Positions 8,716 to 17,874 of a stretch of DNA of 64,000 nt are shown in pieces. The position numbers and the translations under genes were made by a program. Below the pieces are notes generated by a model that worked only from the letters and a program-made list of their open reading frames with translations, was not told the origin of the DNA and ran no database searches. Each line of letters starts with the position of its first letter. Position 1 is the first letter of the stretch. This DNA is from Candidatus Poribacteria bacterium. Its GTDB lineage: Bacteria; Poribacteria; WGA-4E; UBA9662. The stretch lies in the NCBI GenBank assembly GCA_002709695.1, contig PAQF01000025.1, positions 122,176-186,175 on the forward strand, in the 5' to 3' direction.

Positions 8716-9615
8716 ATGGCCACAAAATTAAAATATACCTCAGAAAACCTATTGGTGTTGCCAGAAAAAAACAAAGAGGATCCTGACCAGATTCTCTCTA
8801 TTACTCCAGCAAAAGCGAGCTGGGAATTAATTTCTTTCGAAGTGCGACGATTAGAAAAAGGTCAGAATTGGTCCTTCAAAACTGATGGGAATGAGCTTGT
8901 CATCGTCAATTTGAGCGGCCAGTATTCAATAATATCAAACCGAGGGGAATGGACAAAATTTGGTAATCGCGAAAATGTTTTTTCGGGTGCAGGATCAGCA
9001 CTTTACCTCCCCTGCCAAACTAACTTTACTATTAAAGCCGAAATCGCAGGTGAATTCGCGGTTGCTTGGGTTCCAACTGATGAAAAACATGATCCTTGGC
9101 TAATTTCCCCTGATCAAGTTCAAATCTCTGTACGTGGTGGGGATAATGTTAGCCGCCAAATCAATGACCTGCTACCCCCTGGATCGCCCGTGCATCGTTT
9201 GGTTTTAGTCGAAGTCTACACACCAAGCGGGAATTGGAGCAGCTATCCTCCACATAAACACGATGTACACCTTGAAGCTGAGGATGGCACTCTCATCGAA
9301 GCTGATTTGGAAGAAATATATTTTTACAAGATTAATTCTCCTAAAGGATATGCATACCAACGTATATACACAGATGAAAACTCACCAATTCATCAAGCTG
9401 GACACCCAATTGATGCGTTAATCCGTGCAACAAATAACTCAGCTGTTTTAGTCCCCGAAGGATATCATCCTGTGGTCAGTGCCCCTGGTTATATGACCTA
9501 TTATTTGAATGTCTTAGCAGGAAGTGCTCAGAGTTTAGCCAATCAGGATGATCCAAATTTCTCTTGGGTCAAGGAGTCCTACCAACACGTCGATGATCGA
9601 CTACCATTATACTAA
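8716..9615 (+). CDS. iolB: 5-deoxy-glucuronate isomerase
   Basis: A 299-residue bicupin enzyme of myo-inositol catabolism converting 5-deoxy-glucuronate to 2-deoxy-5-keto-gluconate. It carries the diagnostic G-N-W-S-S-Y-P-P-H-K-H-D motif with H180 and H182 as metal ligands, the L-E-E-I-Y-F-Y segment, and V-L-V-P-E-G-Y-H-P-V-V followed by Y-Y-L-N-V. Length fits the family (~270-300). ATG 8716 is the only in-frame start after a TAG at 8704; a GGAGG lies 17 nt upstream, further than usual. iolC begins 15 bp after its stop. Confidence 0.93.
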   Translation: MATKLKYTSENLLVLPEKNKEDPDQILSITPAKASWELISFEVRRLEKGQNWSFKTDGNELVIVNLSGQYSIISNRGEWTKFGNRENVFSGAGSALYLPCQTNFTIKAEIAGEFAVAWVPTDEKHDPWLISPDQVQISVRGGDNVSRQINDLLPPGSPVHRLVLVEVYTPSGNWSSYPPHKHDVHLEAEDGTLIEADLEEIYFYKINSPKGYAYQRIYTDENSPIHQAGHPIDALIRATNNSAVLVPEGYHPVVSAPGYMTYYLNVLAGSAQSLANQDDPNFSWVKESYQHVDDRLPLY

Positions 9616-9630
9616 ACTGAGGTTGGATGA

Positions 9631-10671
9631 ATGGAACAAAAAGCTTTAATAGAATATACTTATGATTCCATACACATGGGACGATCAAGTATAGATTTAT
9701 ATGCAAACGAAGTAGGTTCACCCTTTATTGACATCGAAAATTTCGCAGCTTACGTCGGGGGTTCGCCCACAAACATCAGCGTTGGCCTACGTCGGTTAGG
9801 TGCCAAAACAGCTATACTAACCGGCTTGGGACAGGATCCAGTTGGAGATTTCATACTAGATTTTCTCAGAAAAGAAGATGTAGAGACCCAATTCAGTCCC
9901 AGAAAGGCAGGACATCGCACAAGTGCAGTAGTTCTTGGGATTGAACCGCCTAATAAATTCCCGCTGGTCTATTACCGGGATAATTGTGCTGACATTGAAT
10001 TGACAATCGACGACGTGTTAGCAACCCCCATTGCAGAGAGTCGTGTTTTCCAATTCGCCGGAACAAACCTATATCAAGATCCGTGCCGAAGTGCTACTCT
10101 ATTTGCAGTTGAGTTAGCTCAGCAATCTAATACAGAAGTAATTCTCGACATCGATTTTCGACCAGACCAATGGCATGACCCACGAGCATTCGGTGTTGTT
10201 ATCCGATCTATATTGTCAAATGTCGATATTGTACTTGGCACGGATGATGAAATTAACGCTGTCATGCTAGCAGATCCCAGTCAAATGGAGTTAACAGATT
10301 CACAGGTTTCCGACACAAAAGTACATGGTGATGTTGACACCGCTATTGAATTAATACTATCACTTGGCCCAAAAGCAGTATTACAAAAACGTGGATCAGA
10401 AGGTGTACGTGTGCATCTGAAACAGGAGAATGGCCCCTCAAAACAAATAGAAGCACTCGGTTTTCCAGTGGACGTCTACAACATCTTAGGTGCGGGCGAT
10501 GCTTTCGCATCAGGTTTCATCTATGGTTACATAAACGGCTGGGGATGGTACGAAGCCGCTCAACTCGGCAACGCCTGTGGAGCCATAGTTGTCACCAAAC
10601 ATGGATGTGCTAACTTTATGCCAACCTACAACGAGGTAATGGAGTTTGTTGAAACACGCGGGGGATTATAA
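9631..10671 (+). CDS. iolC: 5-dehydro-2-deoxygluconokinase (PfkB family)
   Basis: A 346-residue ribokinase-like sugar kinase that phosphorylates 2-deoxy-5-keto-gluconate. The opening G-R-S-S-I-D-L-Y-A and F-A-A-Y-V-G-G-S-P-T-N-I-S-V are typical of IolC, and the second PfkB signature G287-A-G-D290-A-F-A contains the catalytic Asp. It follows iolB by 15 bp in the same operon; glnD starts 20 bp after its stop. IolE, IolD and the IolJ aldolase are not in the window, so the pathway must be completed elsewhere. Confidence 0.92.
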   Translation: MEQKALIEYTYDSIHMGRSSIDLYANEVGSPFIDIENFAAYVGGSPTNISVGLRRLGAKTAILTGLGQDPVGDFILDFLRKEDVETQFSPRKAGHRTSAVVLGIEPPNKFPLVYYRDNCADIELTIDDVLATPIAESRVFQFAGTNLYQDPCRSATLFAVELAQQSNTEVILDIDFRPDQWHDPRAFGVVIRSILSNVDIVLGTDDEINAVMLADPSQMELTDSQVSDTKVHGDVDTAIELILSLGPKAVLQKRGSEGVRVHLKQENGPSKQIEALGFPVDVYNILGAGDAFASGFIYGYINGWGWYEAAQLGNACGAIVVTKHGCANFMPTYNEVMEFVETRGGL

Positions 10672-10691
10672 ATCATAATGTGGAACAGTAG

Positions 10692-13349
10692 ATGGAACAA
10701 CAAAGTCTAAAGACCGAACTAAAGGCCTTCTGTCTGAAAGAACGAGAACGAATCCGTAATCGCCATCAATTTGGAATTGGTGGACAAGAGATTGTATTGG
10801 AATATACCAATTTGGCCGATTCGGTTATCAAACGGATCTACCGATCCACACTTGAGGAGAATATCATATCGGAAGGAACCCCGATTGCGGTCCTCGCAAT
10901 CGGCGGATATGGTCGTGAGGACTTAAATTTACACTCTGATATTGACATCATGATCGTCTACGACGAGAAGAAAATACAACTCGAATACATTGAACACTTT
11001 GCGACGCAAATAATCACCATACTCTGGGATATTGGTTTTGATGTTGGGCACAGTTGCCGTTCAATCAAGGAATGTATTCAAGTCACAGTTAGAGACATAT
11101 TCTCAAGAACATCAATGATTGAAGCACGCTACATTGTTGGTGCGCAAACCGTATACCAGAGACTTAAGAGACAAATGTCAAAACATGTATTCAAAACACA
11201 AGTCCAAAAATTCCTCAACAAAAAAATCGAAGAGTGGGAGAGCCGGCATCAAGCATACGGATCAACAATTTACTTGCAAGAACCAAATATCAAGGAAAGT
11301 GTTGGCGGATTGCGTGATTTCCACACTGCAATCTGGCTGACTTCAGCGAGTTATAACATTAACAAAATTGACCAGTTATGGAAACATAACATTATTTCAG
11401 AAGCACTTTACCAAAAATGTACTGAATCAATCAATTTCGTTTTACACTTGAGAAACGAACTACACCATATTAGTGGTCGCAAAAACGACAAACTTACTTT
11501 TGAATTACAGGAGGAAATATCCAAAAACCTCGGCTACAAGGACAGATCATACATACTCGCTGAAGAATTTCTGATGCGCGACTACTATCTCCACGCTGAA
11601 CATATCTACGAATTCGCCAAACTGATTATAGATCATACACGCCACCAAACCTACAGCCTAAAACGCTGGCTAACCAACCCATGGCCAAAGCCAATCGGCG
11701 ACGGGTTTATCATAAAGAACGGGGAAATTACCTTCCAAAAAGGCTTCAGTAAATTTACAGGCCACAACCCCTCAAGGTTGATGAAATTGTTCGAACACCG
11801 CCAAAAAGTCCACGGAACCATCAAGAACCAGTTTCCCATCAGCGCTAACATCCGAAATGTTATCGCTACGAGCCTCCACTTGATCGATGACGACTTCCGA
11901 GGCTCTCCTGAAATTTCAGAATCATTCATGTCAATTTTACGTCATCCTAAAAATGTTGCAATAACCTTGCGTCGCATGCACCGTTGGCAAGTCCTCGATC
12001 ACTACATACCCGAATTTGCAACAATCCGCTCCCTAGTGAAATTCGATTATTTTCATCAGTATACGGTTGATGAACACACACTTTATGCTATTCAAAACCT
12101 TGAAGAAGACACACTAAAAGACATTGAAGAAGGCCAAAGCTTTATAGACATTATGCAGGAAATAGAAAAACCCGAAATCCTAAGACTGGCTATTCTATTA
12201 CACGACATTGGCAAAGGAACCCATAATCAAGGAAATCACGATTTACTCAGTGTTAAAATATCGATAAAGGTGCTCAAACGACTTGGCCTCGAACAACCCG
12301 ATCGGGATCTAGTTCTATTTCTAGTAGAAAACCATCTACATATGAGTCGCATTGCACAACAACGAGATATAAATGATATTAAAGTCATTCAAAACTTTGC
12401 GGATCTGGTTAAAAATGAAAGGCGACTCAAGATGTTATATCTCTTGACATTCGCTGATATCCGTGCCGTTTCGCCTTCAACCTGGAACAGTTGGAATGCT
12501 ATTTTGCTTCAGGACTTATACATAAGAACACTTGAATTTCTAAGAGGAGAAACCAATGAGTTCAAAATCGCCACACTCAAAAAAGCGGTTACCAACTTAA
12601 TCGATCAAAACATTAGTCCTAATAGTATCGAACAGCATTTCATGCAAATGCCGAGACATGAACTTATCTTCCATAAGCCAAAATTTATCGCCACACAAAT
12701 TGAACTGGTAGATCAGCTAAAAGATGCCCCATTTATAATAAGCTGTTTTGAGGAAGGGAAAAACTACACCCAACTCGGCATCTGCGCCCCACGAGAACGC
12801 GGTGATTTCAGAAAGATTGCGGGTGTTTTAGTGGCTGAAGACATTAACGTTATGAGTGCCACAGTCAATACGAGGAAAGATGGGTATGCTATCTATACAT
12901 TTACTGTAAATAAAATTGAACACAAAAACCAAGCAAAAAAAACATCGGCGATAACATCAGTACAACAAGAAAAAGTCAAAGAAACATTAACAACAATATG
13001 GAAACACGAAGAGCTCATAGAAGACATAGTTAAAGGAACTAATTCGCCTATACCATTACAAACAAGAACTCAACCTTCATCAGAACACCCAGAAATCAAT
13101 TTTGATAATACCGAATCTGATCAAGAAACTATTATCGACATACGAGCCAAGGACAAACTTGGACTTCTTTACGCCATTTCCACCACTTTATATGAACTCG
13201 GCTTGAACATTTCACTCGCTAAAGTAACAACCCAAGCAATGATGGCTATCGATTCATTCTACATTTCAGATAAGAACGGCAAAAAAATCCGTGATGGAAC
13301 TATAATAGAAGAAATACAGCATAAACTGACAGAGAAACTTATTGGCTAA
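10692..13349 (+). CDS. glnD: Bifunctional PII uridylyltransferase/uridylyl-removing enzyme
   Basis: An 885-residue nitrogen sensor that uridylylates PII when glutamine is low and removes UMP when it is high. Domains in order: nucleotidyltransferase with G-G-Y-G-R (71-75) and metal-binding D83-x-D85, the GlnD helical linker, an HD phosphohydrolase domain with L-L-H504-D505-I-G-K-G, and two C-terminal ACT domains (about 690-740 and 815-860). Length matches E. coli GlnD (890). No glnB or amtB is adjacent. It probably shares a transcript with iolBC. Its 3' end overlaps the convergent ABC-F gene by 11 bp. Confidence 0.93.
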   Translation: MEQQSLKTELKAFCLKERERIRNRHQFGIGGQEIVLEYTNLADSVIKRIYRSTLEENIISEGTPIAVLAIGGYGREDLNLHSDIDIMIVYDEKKIQLEYIEHFATQIITILWDIGFDVGHSCRSIKECIQVTVRDIFSRTSMIEARYIVGAQTVYQRLKRQMSKHVFKTQVQKFLNKKIEEWESRHQAYGSTIYLQEPNIKESVGGLRDFHTAIWLTSASYNINKIDQLWKHNIISEALYQKCTESINFVLHLRNELHHISGRKNDKLTFELQEEISKNLGYKDRSYILAEEFLMRDYYLHAEHIYEFAKLIIDHTRHQTYSLKRWLTNPWPKPIGDGFIIKNGEITFQKGFSKFTGHNPSRLMKLFEHRQKVHGTIKNQFPISANIRNVIATSLHLIDDDFRGSPEISESFMSILRHPKNVAITLRRMHRWQVLDHYIPEFATIRSLVKFDYFHQYTVDEHTLYAIQNLEEDTLKDIEEGQSFIDIMQEIEKPEILRLAILLHDIGKGTHNQGNHDLLSVKISIKVLKRLGLEQPDRDLVLFLVENHLHMSRIAQQRDINDIKVIQNFADLVKNERRLKMLYLLTFADIRAVSPSTWNSWNAILLQDLYIRTLEFLRGETNEFKIATLKKAVTNLIDQNISPNSIEQHFMQMPRHELIFHKPKFIATQIELVDQLKDAPFIISCFEEGKNYTQLGICAPRERGDFRKIAGVLVAEDINVMSATVNTRKDGYAIYTFTVNKIEHKNQAKKTSAITSVQQEKVKETLTTIWKHEELIEDIVKGTNSPIPLQTRTQPSSEHPEINFDNTESDQETIIDIRAKDKLGLLYAISTTLYELGLNISLAKVTTQAMMAIDSFYISDKNGKKIRDGTIIEEIQHKLTEKLIG

Positions 13350-15105
13350 AGTTACTCTGAGTGGCTTTTCGCTTTCTTTTCCGTTTTGCTTTCTTTGATT
13401 CTGCAGCAATTAGAACACGCTCTTTCGGGGTATCATTTCTAACCTGGTTCTTTGCTTTCCTCTTTTTTTTGCCCCCTTTAACCGATGTTAAGGTAGCAGA
13501 TCTCTGATCATTTTCCGAGTGCACTTCATACTCTACATAGGTTCCTTGAAAAAGCGCCGCTCTACCGTTCTCAAAAACCAAGAATTTGTTTGCAATCTTA
13601 CTGAGAAAGTGACGATCATGTGATATTACCAATATCGTTCCCGCATATTCATTTAGTGCAACCTCAAGGGCCTCAATCGACGGAATATCCAAATGATTAG
13701 TTGGTTCATCGAGAAGCAAAAGATTGGGTTGACCCAATAAAAGCTTAGAAAATATCAAGCGCGCCTGTTCTCCAGTGCTCAAATTGCCAACTACTTTAAA
13801 AACATCATCATGCAAAAAAAGGAAACGAGCCAAGTAACTTCGCAGTTCCTCCTGCGTCCAACTGGGTTTAAGCTGACCAACCTCAGTTATAAGTGTGTTT
13901 GATAGAGTTAACCCTTTCATCTCCTGATCATAGTAACCAATTTTCAAGTTTCTACCGAGCTTCAATCTTCCCGCAGTTGGCTCTACTTCACCTAATATTA
14001 AACGGAAGAAAGTTGTTTTTCCGACACCATTAGGACCAATTAAACCAACAACATCTTGCCGCGAGACCTCGGCATTGACTTCCGTAAATATGGTTTTCTC
14101 TCCGAAGTGAACACCCAAATCTACACATTCTAGGATGTCATTCCCACCTCGAACCTTGGCTACAAAATCAAATTTCATTGCAGGCAATTCAGACGTAGGC
14201 TTTTCAACACGTTCGATCCGATCCAGTTTTTTTTGACGCCCTTTGGCTTCCCGTGAGCGTTGTCCAGCAATATTCCTCTGAATGAATTCCGTTTGATGCG
14301 CAATGTGCTGTTGTTGTTTGTTATACAACCTTTCTTGCGCTATATTTTCGATTTCCTTTGTTTTCAAATACAACGTATAATTCCCACGGTACTCTTTGAT
14401 TTGGCAACTACGCAACTCAATAACTTTACCTACAACCCGATCAAGGAAATAGCGATCGTGAGAAATTGTCAGAACTGCGCCTTGAAACTCAGTCTCGATA
14501 AAATTTTCTAACCATTGAATTGCATTGATATCAAGATGATTAGTTGGTTCATCAAGTAACAAAAGATCCGGTTTTTGCAATAGGAACTTGCCAAGTAGAG
14601 CCCGGCTTTTCTGCCCACCACTTAGTTGTCCCACCTGCAGATTAAATTCTAATTCAGTAAAGCCCAAACCAGACAAGGTCTTTTCAACCTGATACTCATA
14701 ATCATAACCGCCGAGTTGCTCATGCGTAACCTGTAATAAGGACAACTTATCAATTAAATTCCGGTTATCTGGCTGAACATCTAATTTTTCGCAGATAAGT
14801 AGGATTTCATCCTCAATACTACGTCGGTCATTAAACACCTTTAGCATCTCCTGACGCAACGTTGTATCTGAATCTAATTGCGCATTTTGCCGAAAGTAAG
14901 CAATTTCAACATGCTTAGCTTTATATAACTTTCCTTCAAAGTCAAAAACGTGACCGGCAATGATATTAACAAGTGTCGTTTTTCCTGAACCATTTCGGCC
15001 AACCAGTCCCAAACGGTCACCATCGTTAATTTTCAAGGAAATATCAGCTAAAACCTGCTGTTTCCCATACGATTTACTGACATTTTCCAATTGAATCAAT
15101 GACAT
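13339..15105 (-). CDS. ABC-F family ATPase (translation factor type)
   Basis: A 588-residue soluble protein with two tandem ABC ATPase domains and no membrane segment. The first has Walker A G-R-N-G-S-G-K-T (36-43) and signature L-S-G-G-Q-K-S-R. A charged helical linker around residues 240-310 matches the P-site tRNA interaction motif region. The second has G-P-N-G-V-G-K-T and a variant signature L-S-T-G-E-Q-A-R. Walker B L-L-L-L-D-E-P-T-N-H-L-D occurs twice. A very basic tail rich in K-R-K follows. It resembles Uup/YdiF-type ribosome-associated ATPases. It lies 15 bp after the upstream TPR gene and overlaps glnD by 11 bp at the 3' ends. Confidence 0.88.
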   Translation of the reverse strand: MSLIQLENVSKSYGKQQVLADISLKINDGDRLGLVGRNGSGKTTLVNIIAGHVFDFEGKLYKAKHVEIAYFRQNAQLDSDTTLRQEMLKVFNDRRSIEDEILLICEKLDVQPDNRNLIDKLSLLQVTHEQLGGYDYEYQVEKTLSGLGFTELEFNLQVGQLSGGQKSRALLGKFLLQKPDLLLLDEPTNHLDINAIQWLENFIETEFQGAVLTISHDRYFLDRVVGKVIELRSCQIKEYRGNYTLYLKTKEIENIAQERLYNKQQQHIAHQTEFIQRNIAGQRSREAKGRQKKLDRIERVEKPTSELPAMKFDFVAKVRGGNDILECVDLGVHFGEKTIFTEVNAEVSRQDVVGLIGPNGVGKTTFFRLILGEVEPTAGRLKLGRNLKIGYYDQEMKGLTLSNTLITEVGQLKPSWTQEELRSYLARFLFLHDDVFKVVGNLSTGEQARLIFSKLLLGQPNLLLLDEPTNHLDIPSIEALEVALNEYAGTILVISHDRHFLSKIANKFLVFENGRAALFQGTYVEYEVHSENDQRSATLTSVKGGKKKRKAKNQVRNDTPKERVLIAAESKKAKRKRKRKATQSNFSQ

Positions 15106-15120
15106 TATCCATATCTAATT

Positions 15121-15651
15121 CTAGTCTTCCTGATTCTCTTCAAACTCAGCCAGCAAACGCAACGCCAGCAGACCAGCTTCAGATTCTGGAGATGCACAAT
15201 TTACTGCCATCCGATAATCGGATACTGCCCTCTCCATACGATCTTGTTTCTGGTTGAGCATACCTCGGTTACAGAACGCTTCCGCAAACTCGGAATTGAT
15301 TCTGAGAGCTTGACCATAATCCTCAAATGCTTTCTCAATTTCATCTGAATTTGAATACGCAAATCCCCGGTTTAGGAAAAGTGTTGGCAGTTCGGAATTT
15401 TCTTGTTTTGGATCAAGCTCTAAAGCTTTTGTAAAATCCTCAATTGCCTGTTTGTAATCCTCGAGATAGGAATAAGCAAGACCACGGTTAGCATAAGCAT
15501 TCATATGCTCTGAATCAGCATCGATAACTTTAGCATATATGTCAATCGCTTCCAGTAAATGACCTTCTGATAATAAAGAATTACCTTTTTGAAAAAGTTC
15601 TTCTATTTCCGAAGACTGGCAAAAAAAGATCAGCGAAGAACTTATTAGCAT
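15121..15651 (-). CDS. Small TPR-repeat protein with N-terminal export signal
   Basis: A ~176-residue protein of at least three tetratricopeptide repeats (A-Y-A-N-R-G-L-A-Y, L-F-L-N-R-G-F-A-Y and A-F-C-N-R-G-M-L-N mark successive helix A starts) after a short hydrophobic start (L-I-S-S-S-L-I-F-F-C). I chose ATG 15651 because AAAGGAGG lies eight bases upstream at 15660-15667. The longer frame to 15747 would run into the divergent methyltransferase gene. The ABC-F gene follows after 15 bp. A TPR protein of this size is probably a small scaffold in the cell envelope; function unknown. Confidence 0.72.
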   Translation of the reverse strand: MLISSSLIFFCQSSEIEELFQKGNSLLSEGHLLEAIDIYAKVIDADSEHMNAYANRGLAYSYLEDYKQAIEDFTKALELDPKQENSELPTLFLNRGFAYSNSDEIEKAFEDYGQALRINSEFAEAFCNRGMLNQKQDRMERAVSDYRMAVNCASPESEAGLLALRLLAEFEENQED

Positions 15652-15693
15652 AACTTCAACCTCCTTTGACTGATAGCACAAGACTATGATAAC

Positions 15694-16635
15694 ATGTTGT
15701 CGATGCCCATCGCCAGATACCTTTACCTCACCACGATCCCAGACCAAAATAGTGAACTCATCAAATCGGAAACAGACATTTTGGTCGGAGCAATACCAAA
15801 CTCATTGGGTATTGCTATCTCAGAAAAACGTGTTGATGTAAGCAGAGGAGCTTACGTCAAAATGTGTGTTGACATCCTTTTTGAAGGAGAACAAATCTGC
15901 GAAATCATAAACCAAATTAAAGATACGGGACTACATATGAACGGCTTTCGCGTCTCCGTTGCAAGAAGACCACGTAAACTCAAAACTGATTCCAAAGCCA
16001 TTGCTAACCAAGTAGGTGCTGCCATCGGTGGCAACCCAAACCTTGATCAACCAAGCATTATTTTCCTAGTGCTGGTAACAGAAAAAAAAATTTATTTCGG
16101 CAAAGTTTCTTCCGAATCAGATGGAAGATGGTATCAACATAAAAAACGGCCATATAGTACGTCAAGTTCCCTCCCAACGCGTTTAGCCCGTACAATTGTC
16201 AACCTCACCGCAAACCCAGGTAACAACATCTTAGACCCATGTTGTGGAACAGGGACAATCTTGCTTGAAGCCGCATCGATGGGCATTAAAATATCCGGTT
16301 GCGATAACAATTACAAAATGGTTGAAGCAACACGACAAAACTTAGCACATTACAATTTACAAGGAGAGATTAACTTAGATGACGCAACAAAGGTTAGAGG
16401 TGAATTCGACGCAGTTATCACCGATCTGCCTTATGGTATCACACTGACCAGCAATGAAACTCAGGAAAGGGAAATTATGCAGAATATACGAAATCTGGCC
16501 CCGAAAGCAACATTTATAGCAATCAGAGATCTAACTGAGGACCTTCTCGATCTTGGTTATCACATCCAACAACATACCCGAGCAAAAAAACATACAATTA
16601 CACGGCAAATTTTTGTCACAGAAACGAATCAATGA
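15694..16635 (+). CDS. Trm-G10/Trm11-type tRNA (guanine-N2)-methyltransferase with THUMP domain
   Basis: A ~313-residue SAM-dependent enzyme. The N-terminal half (about 1-150) has the THUMP/ferredoxin-like layout of tRNA-modifying enzymes, ending in the R-P-Y-S-T-S-S-S-L-P-T-R-L-A-R segment typical of the Trm11/TrmG10 family. The C-terminal Rossmann domain has motif I D181-P-C-C-G-T-G-T and catalytic motif IV T-D244-L-P-Y-G. Family knowledge predicts N2-methylation of G10 in tRNA, an activity mainly described in archaea and eukaryotes. ATG 15694 and ATG 15703 are both possible starts; a TATGAT lies at 15685-15690. It is divergent from the TPR gene. Confidence 0.78.
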   Translation: MLSMPIARYLYLTTIPDQNSELIKSETDILVGAIPNSLGIAISEKRVDVSRGAYVKMCVDILFEGEQICEIINQIKDTGLHMNGFRVSVARRPRKLKTDSKAIANQVGAAIGGNPNLDQPSIIFLVLVTEKKIYFGKVSSESDGRWYQHKKRPYSTSSSLPTRLARTIVNLTANPGNNILDPCCGTGTILLEAASMGIKISGCDNNYKMVEATRQNLAHYNLQGEINLDDATKVRGEFDAVITDLPYGITLTSNETQEREIMQNIRNLAPKATFIAIRDLTEDLLDLGYHIQQHTRAKKHTITRQIFVTETNQ

Positions 16636-16642
16636 ATATCGT

Positions 16643-17080
16643 TTATTCGTCGAACTCAACATCATCCAAGTATTCAGGATCTAAGTGACTATTTTCATCA
16701 TACATCTCATAATCATCTAGATCCATCAAAGATTCAAATTCAGCACTACTCTCAAAAGCAATTTTCAGAACCCAACCATCACCTTCCGGAGATTGATTGA
16801 TAACATCAATATTCTCCTCAATGAACTCATTGATCTCAAGAACCTCACCAGTAACAGGCATATGGATGGGAATTGTTTCCCCACTTACCACATTAAGCTG
16901 GCCAATTATTGCCTCGGCTTCAAATTCATCACCCACTTCAGCCAACTCAATGAACACAATATCACCATGAACTAACTGGATACGTTCAGCAATACCCATC
17001 GTAGCAACCCAGTTAGGCTCATCTGTTATGATAATCCATTCATGTGTCTTAGTGTATTTAATCTCACCCAACAGAACCAT
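16643..17080 (-). CDS. GcvH-like protein lacking the lipoyl lysine
   Basis: A 145-residue protein that follows glycine cleavage H protein from end to end: T-K-T-H-E-W near residue 10, G-D-I-V-F-I-E-L-A-E-V-G (39-50), P-V-T-G-E-V-L-E-I-N (75-84), and E-G-D-G-W-V-L-K-I (99-107). The beta-hairpin that normally carries the lipoylated Lys (E-S-V-K-A-A/S) reads L-N-V-V-S-G-E (62-68) with no Lys; only K8, K11 and K106 exist in the protein. The C-terminus adds an acidic tail (about 118-145). It ends an operon behind a hydroxypyruvate isomerase-like gene. It cannot be a lipoyl carrier, so a structural or binding role is inferred. Confidence 0.75.
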   Translation of the reverse strand: MVLLGEIKYTKTHEWIIITDEPNWVATMGIAERIQLVHGDIVFIELAEVGDEFEAEAIIGQLNVVSGETIPIHMPVTGEVLEINEFIEENIDVINQSPEGDGWVLKIAFESSAEFESLMDLDDYEMYDENSHLDPEYLDDVEFDE

Positions 17081-17108
17081 CCCTAAAAAAGGCTTTCAAA
17101 CACCTGAA

Positions 17109-17870
17109 TTAATCTATTTGACAAAGATCATAGGCCTGCTGCAAAGCCTCAACAGGATCACCCTGGGCAATAAATTCATGCCCCATATACCCCCCATAAC
17201 CATTCTCAACAATCGCCTTTATAATAGGAGGATAGTATATCTCCTGATTACCATCGAGATTATTACGTCCGGGATTCCCTGCCGTATGAAAATGCCCAAT
17301 AAAATCAATATTCTGATCAATCGTGCGAACCAAATCACCTTCCATAATCTGCATATGATATATATCATAAAGCAACTTAACATGCGGAGAATTAACTTTC
17401 TGGCAGACAGCAACACCCCAATCTGTCCGATCACATTGATAATAAGGATGGTCTACCTTGCTATTAAGTAATTCAAGAACAAGCGTAACATTATTCTCTT
17501 CAGCTGCTTTAGAAACCCGACATAGCCCTTCTGCAGTAATCTCAATTCCTTCCTCATCCGTCAATCCATCATAACGATTTCCCGAGAAACAAATTAGATT
17601 CGGAATTTTGTGTGCAACAGCCAATTCGATATTCGCGAGGATTTCATCCTCTATCCGATCATGGTTCTCACGTTTGTTTAAGCCATCAGTCAATGAATCA
17701 TGACCACCAATTGTCGCAAGGACCAATCCAAGATCAAAAGCCAAACTCCAATAATCAGTATCAATCATTTCAACACCAGCATAACCTATGTTGGCAACCG
17801 TATTAAGAAATCTTTCGGTGGTAAAATCGCCTCTCACAAAACTCCACCCTGTAGCCGTCTGTTTAATCAT
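17109..17870 (-). CDS. Hydroxypyruvate isomerase-like TIM-barrel protein
   Basis: A 253-residue AP-endonuclease-2/xylose-isomerase-like TIM barrel. The run L-E-L-L-N-S-K-V-D-H-P-Y-Y-Q, the V-K-L-L-Y-D-I-Y-H-M-Q-I-M-E-G-D segment and H-T-A-G-N-P-G-R-N with a final E near the last strand match the metal ligands and sugar contacts of Hyi/OtnI-type isomerases. Likely substrates are hydroxypyruvate, 2-oxo-tetronate or related keto sugars. It starts 4 bp after the YigZ gene and is followed after 28 bp by the GcvH-like gene, all in one reverse operon. Confidence 0.82.
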   Translation of the reverse strand: MIKQTATGWSFVRGDFTTERFLNTVANIGYAGVEMIDTDYWSLAFDLGLVLATIGGHDSLTDGLNKRENHDRIEDEILANIELAVAHKIPNLICFSGNRYDGLTDEEGIEITAEGLCRVSKAAEENNVTLVLELLNSKVDHPYYQCDRTDWGVAVCQKVNSPHVKLLYDIYHMQIMEGDLVRTIDQNIDFIGHFHTAGNPGRNNLDGNQEIYYPPIIKAIVENGYGGYMGHEFIAQGDPVEALQQAYDLCQID

Positions 17871-17874
17871 AATT

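Noticed and set aside
15652..15747. N-terminal extension of the small TPR protein
   Set aside because: A strong AAAGGAGG precedes ATG 15651, and the extension would cover the divergent methyltransferase start.
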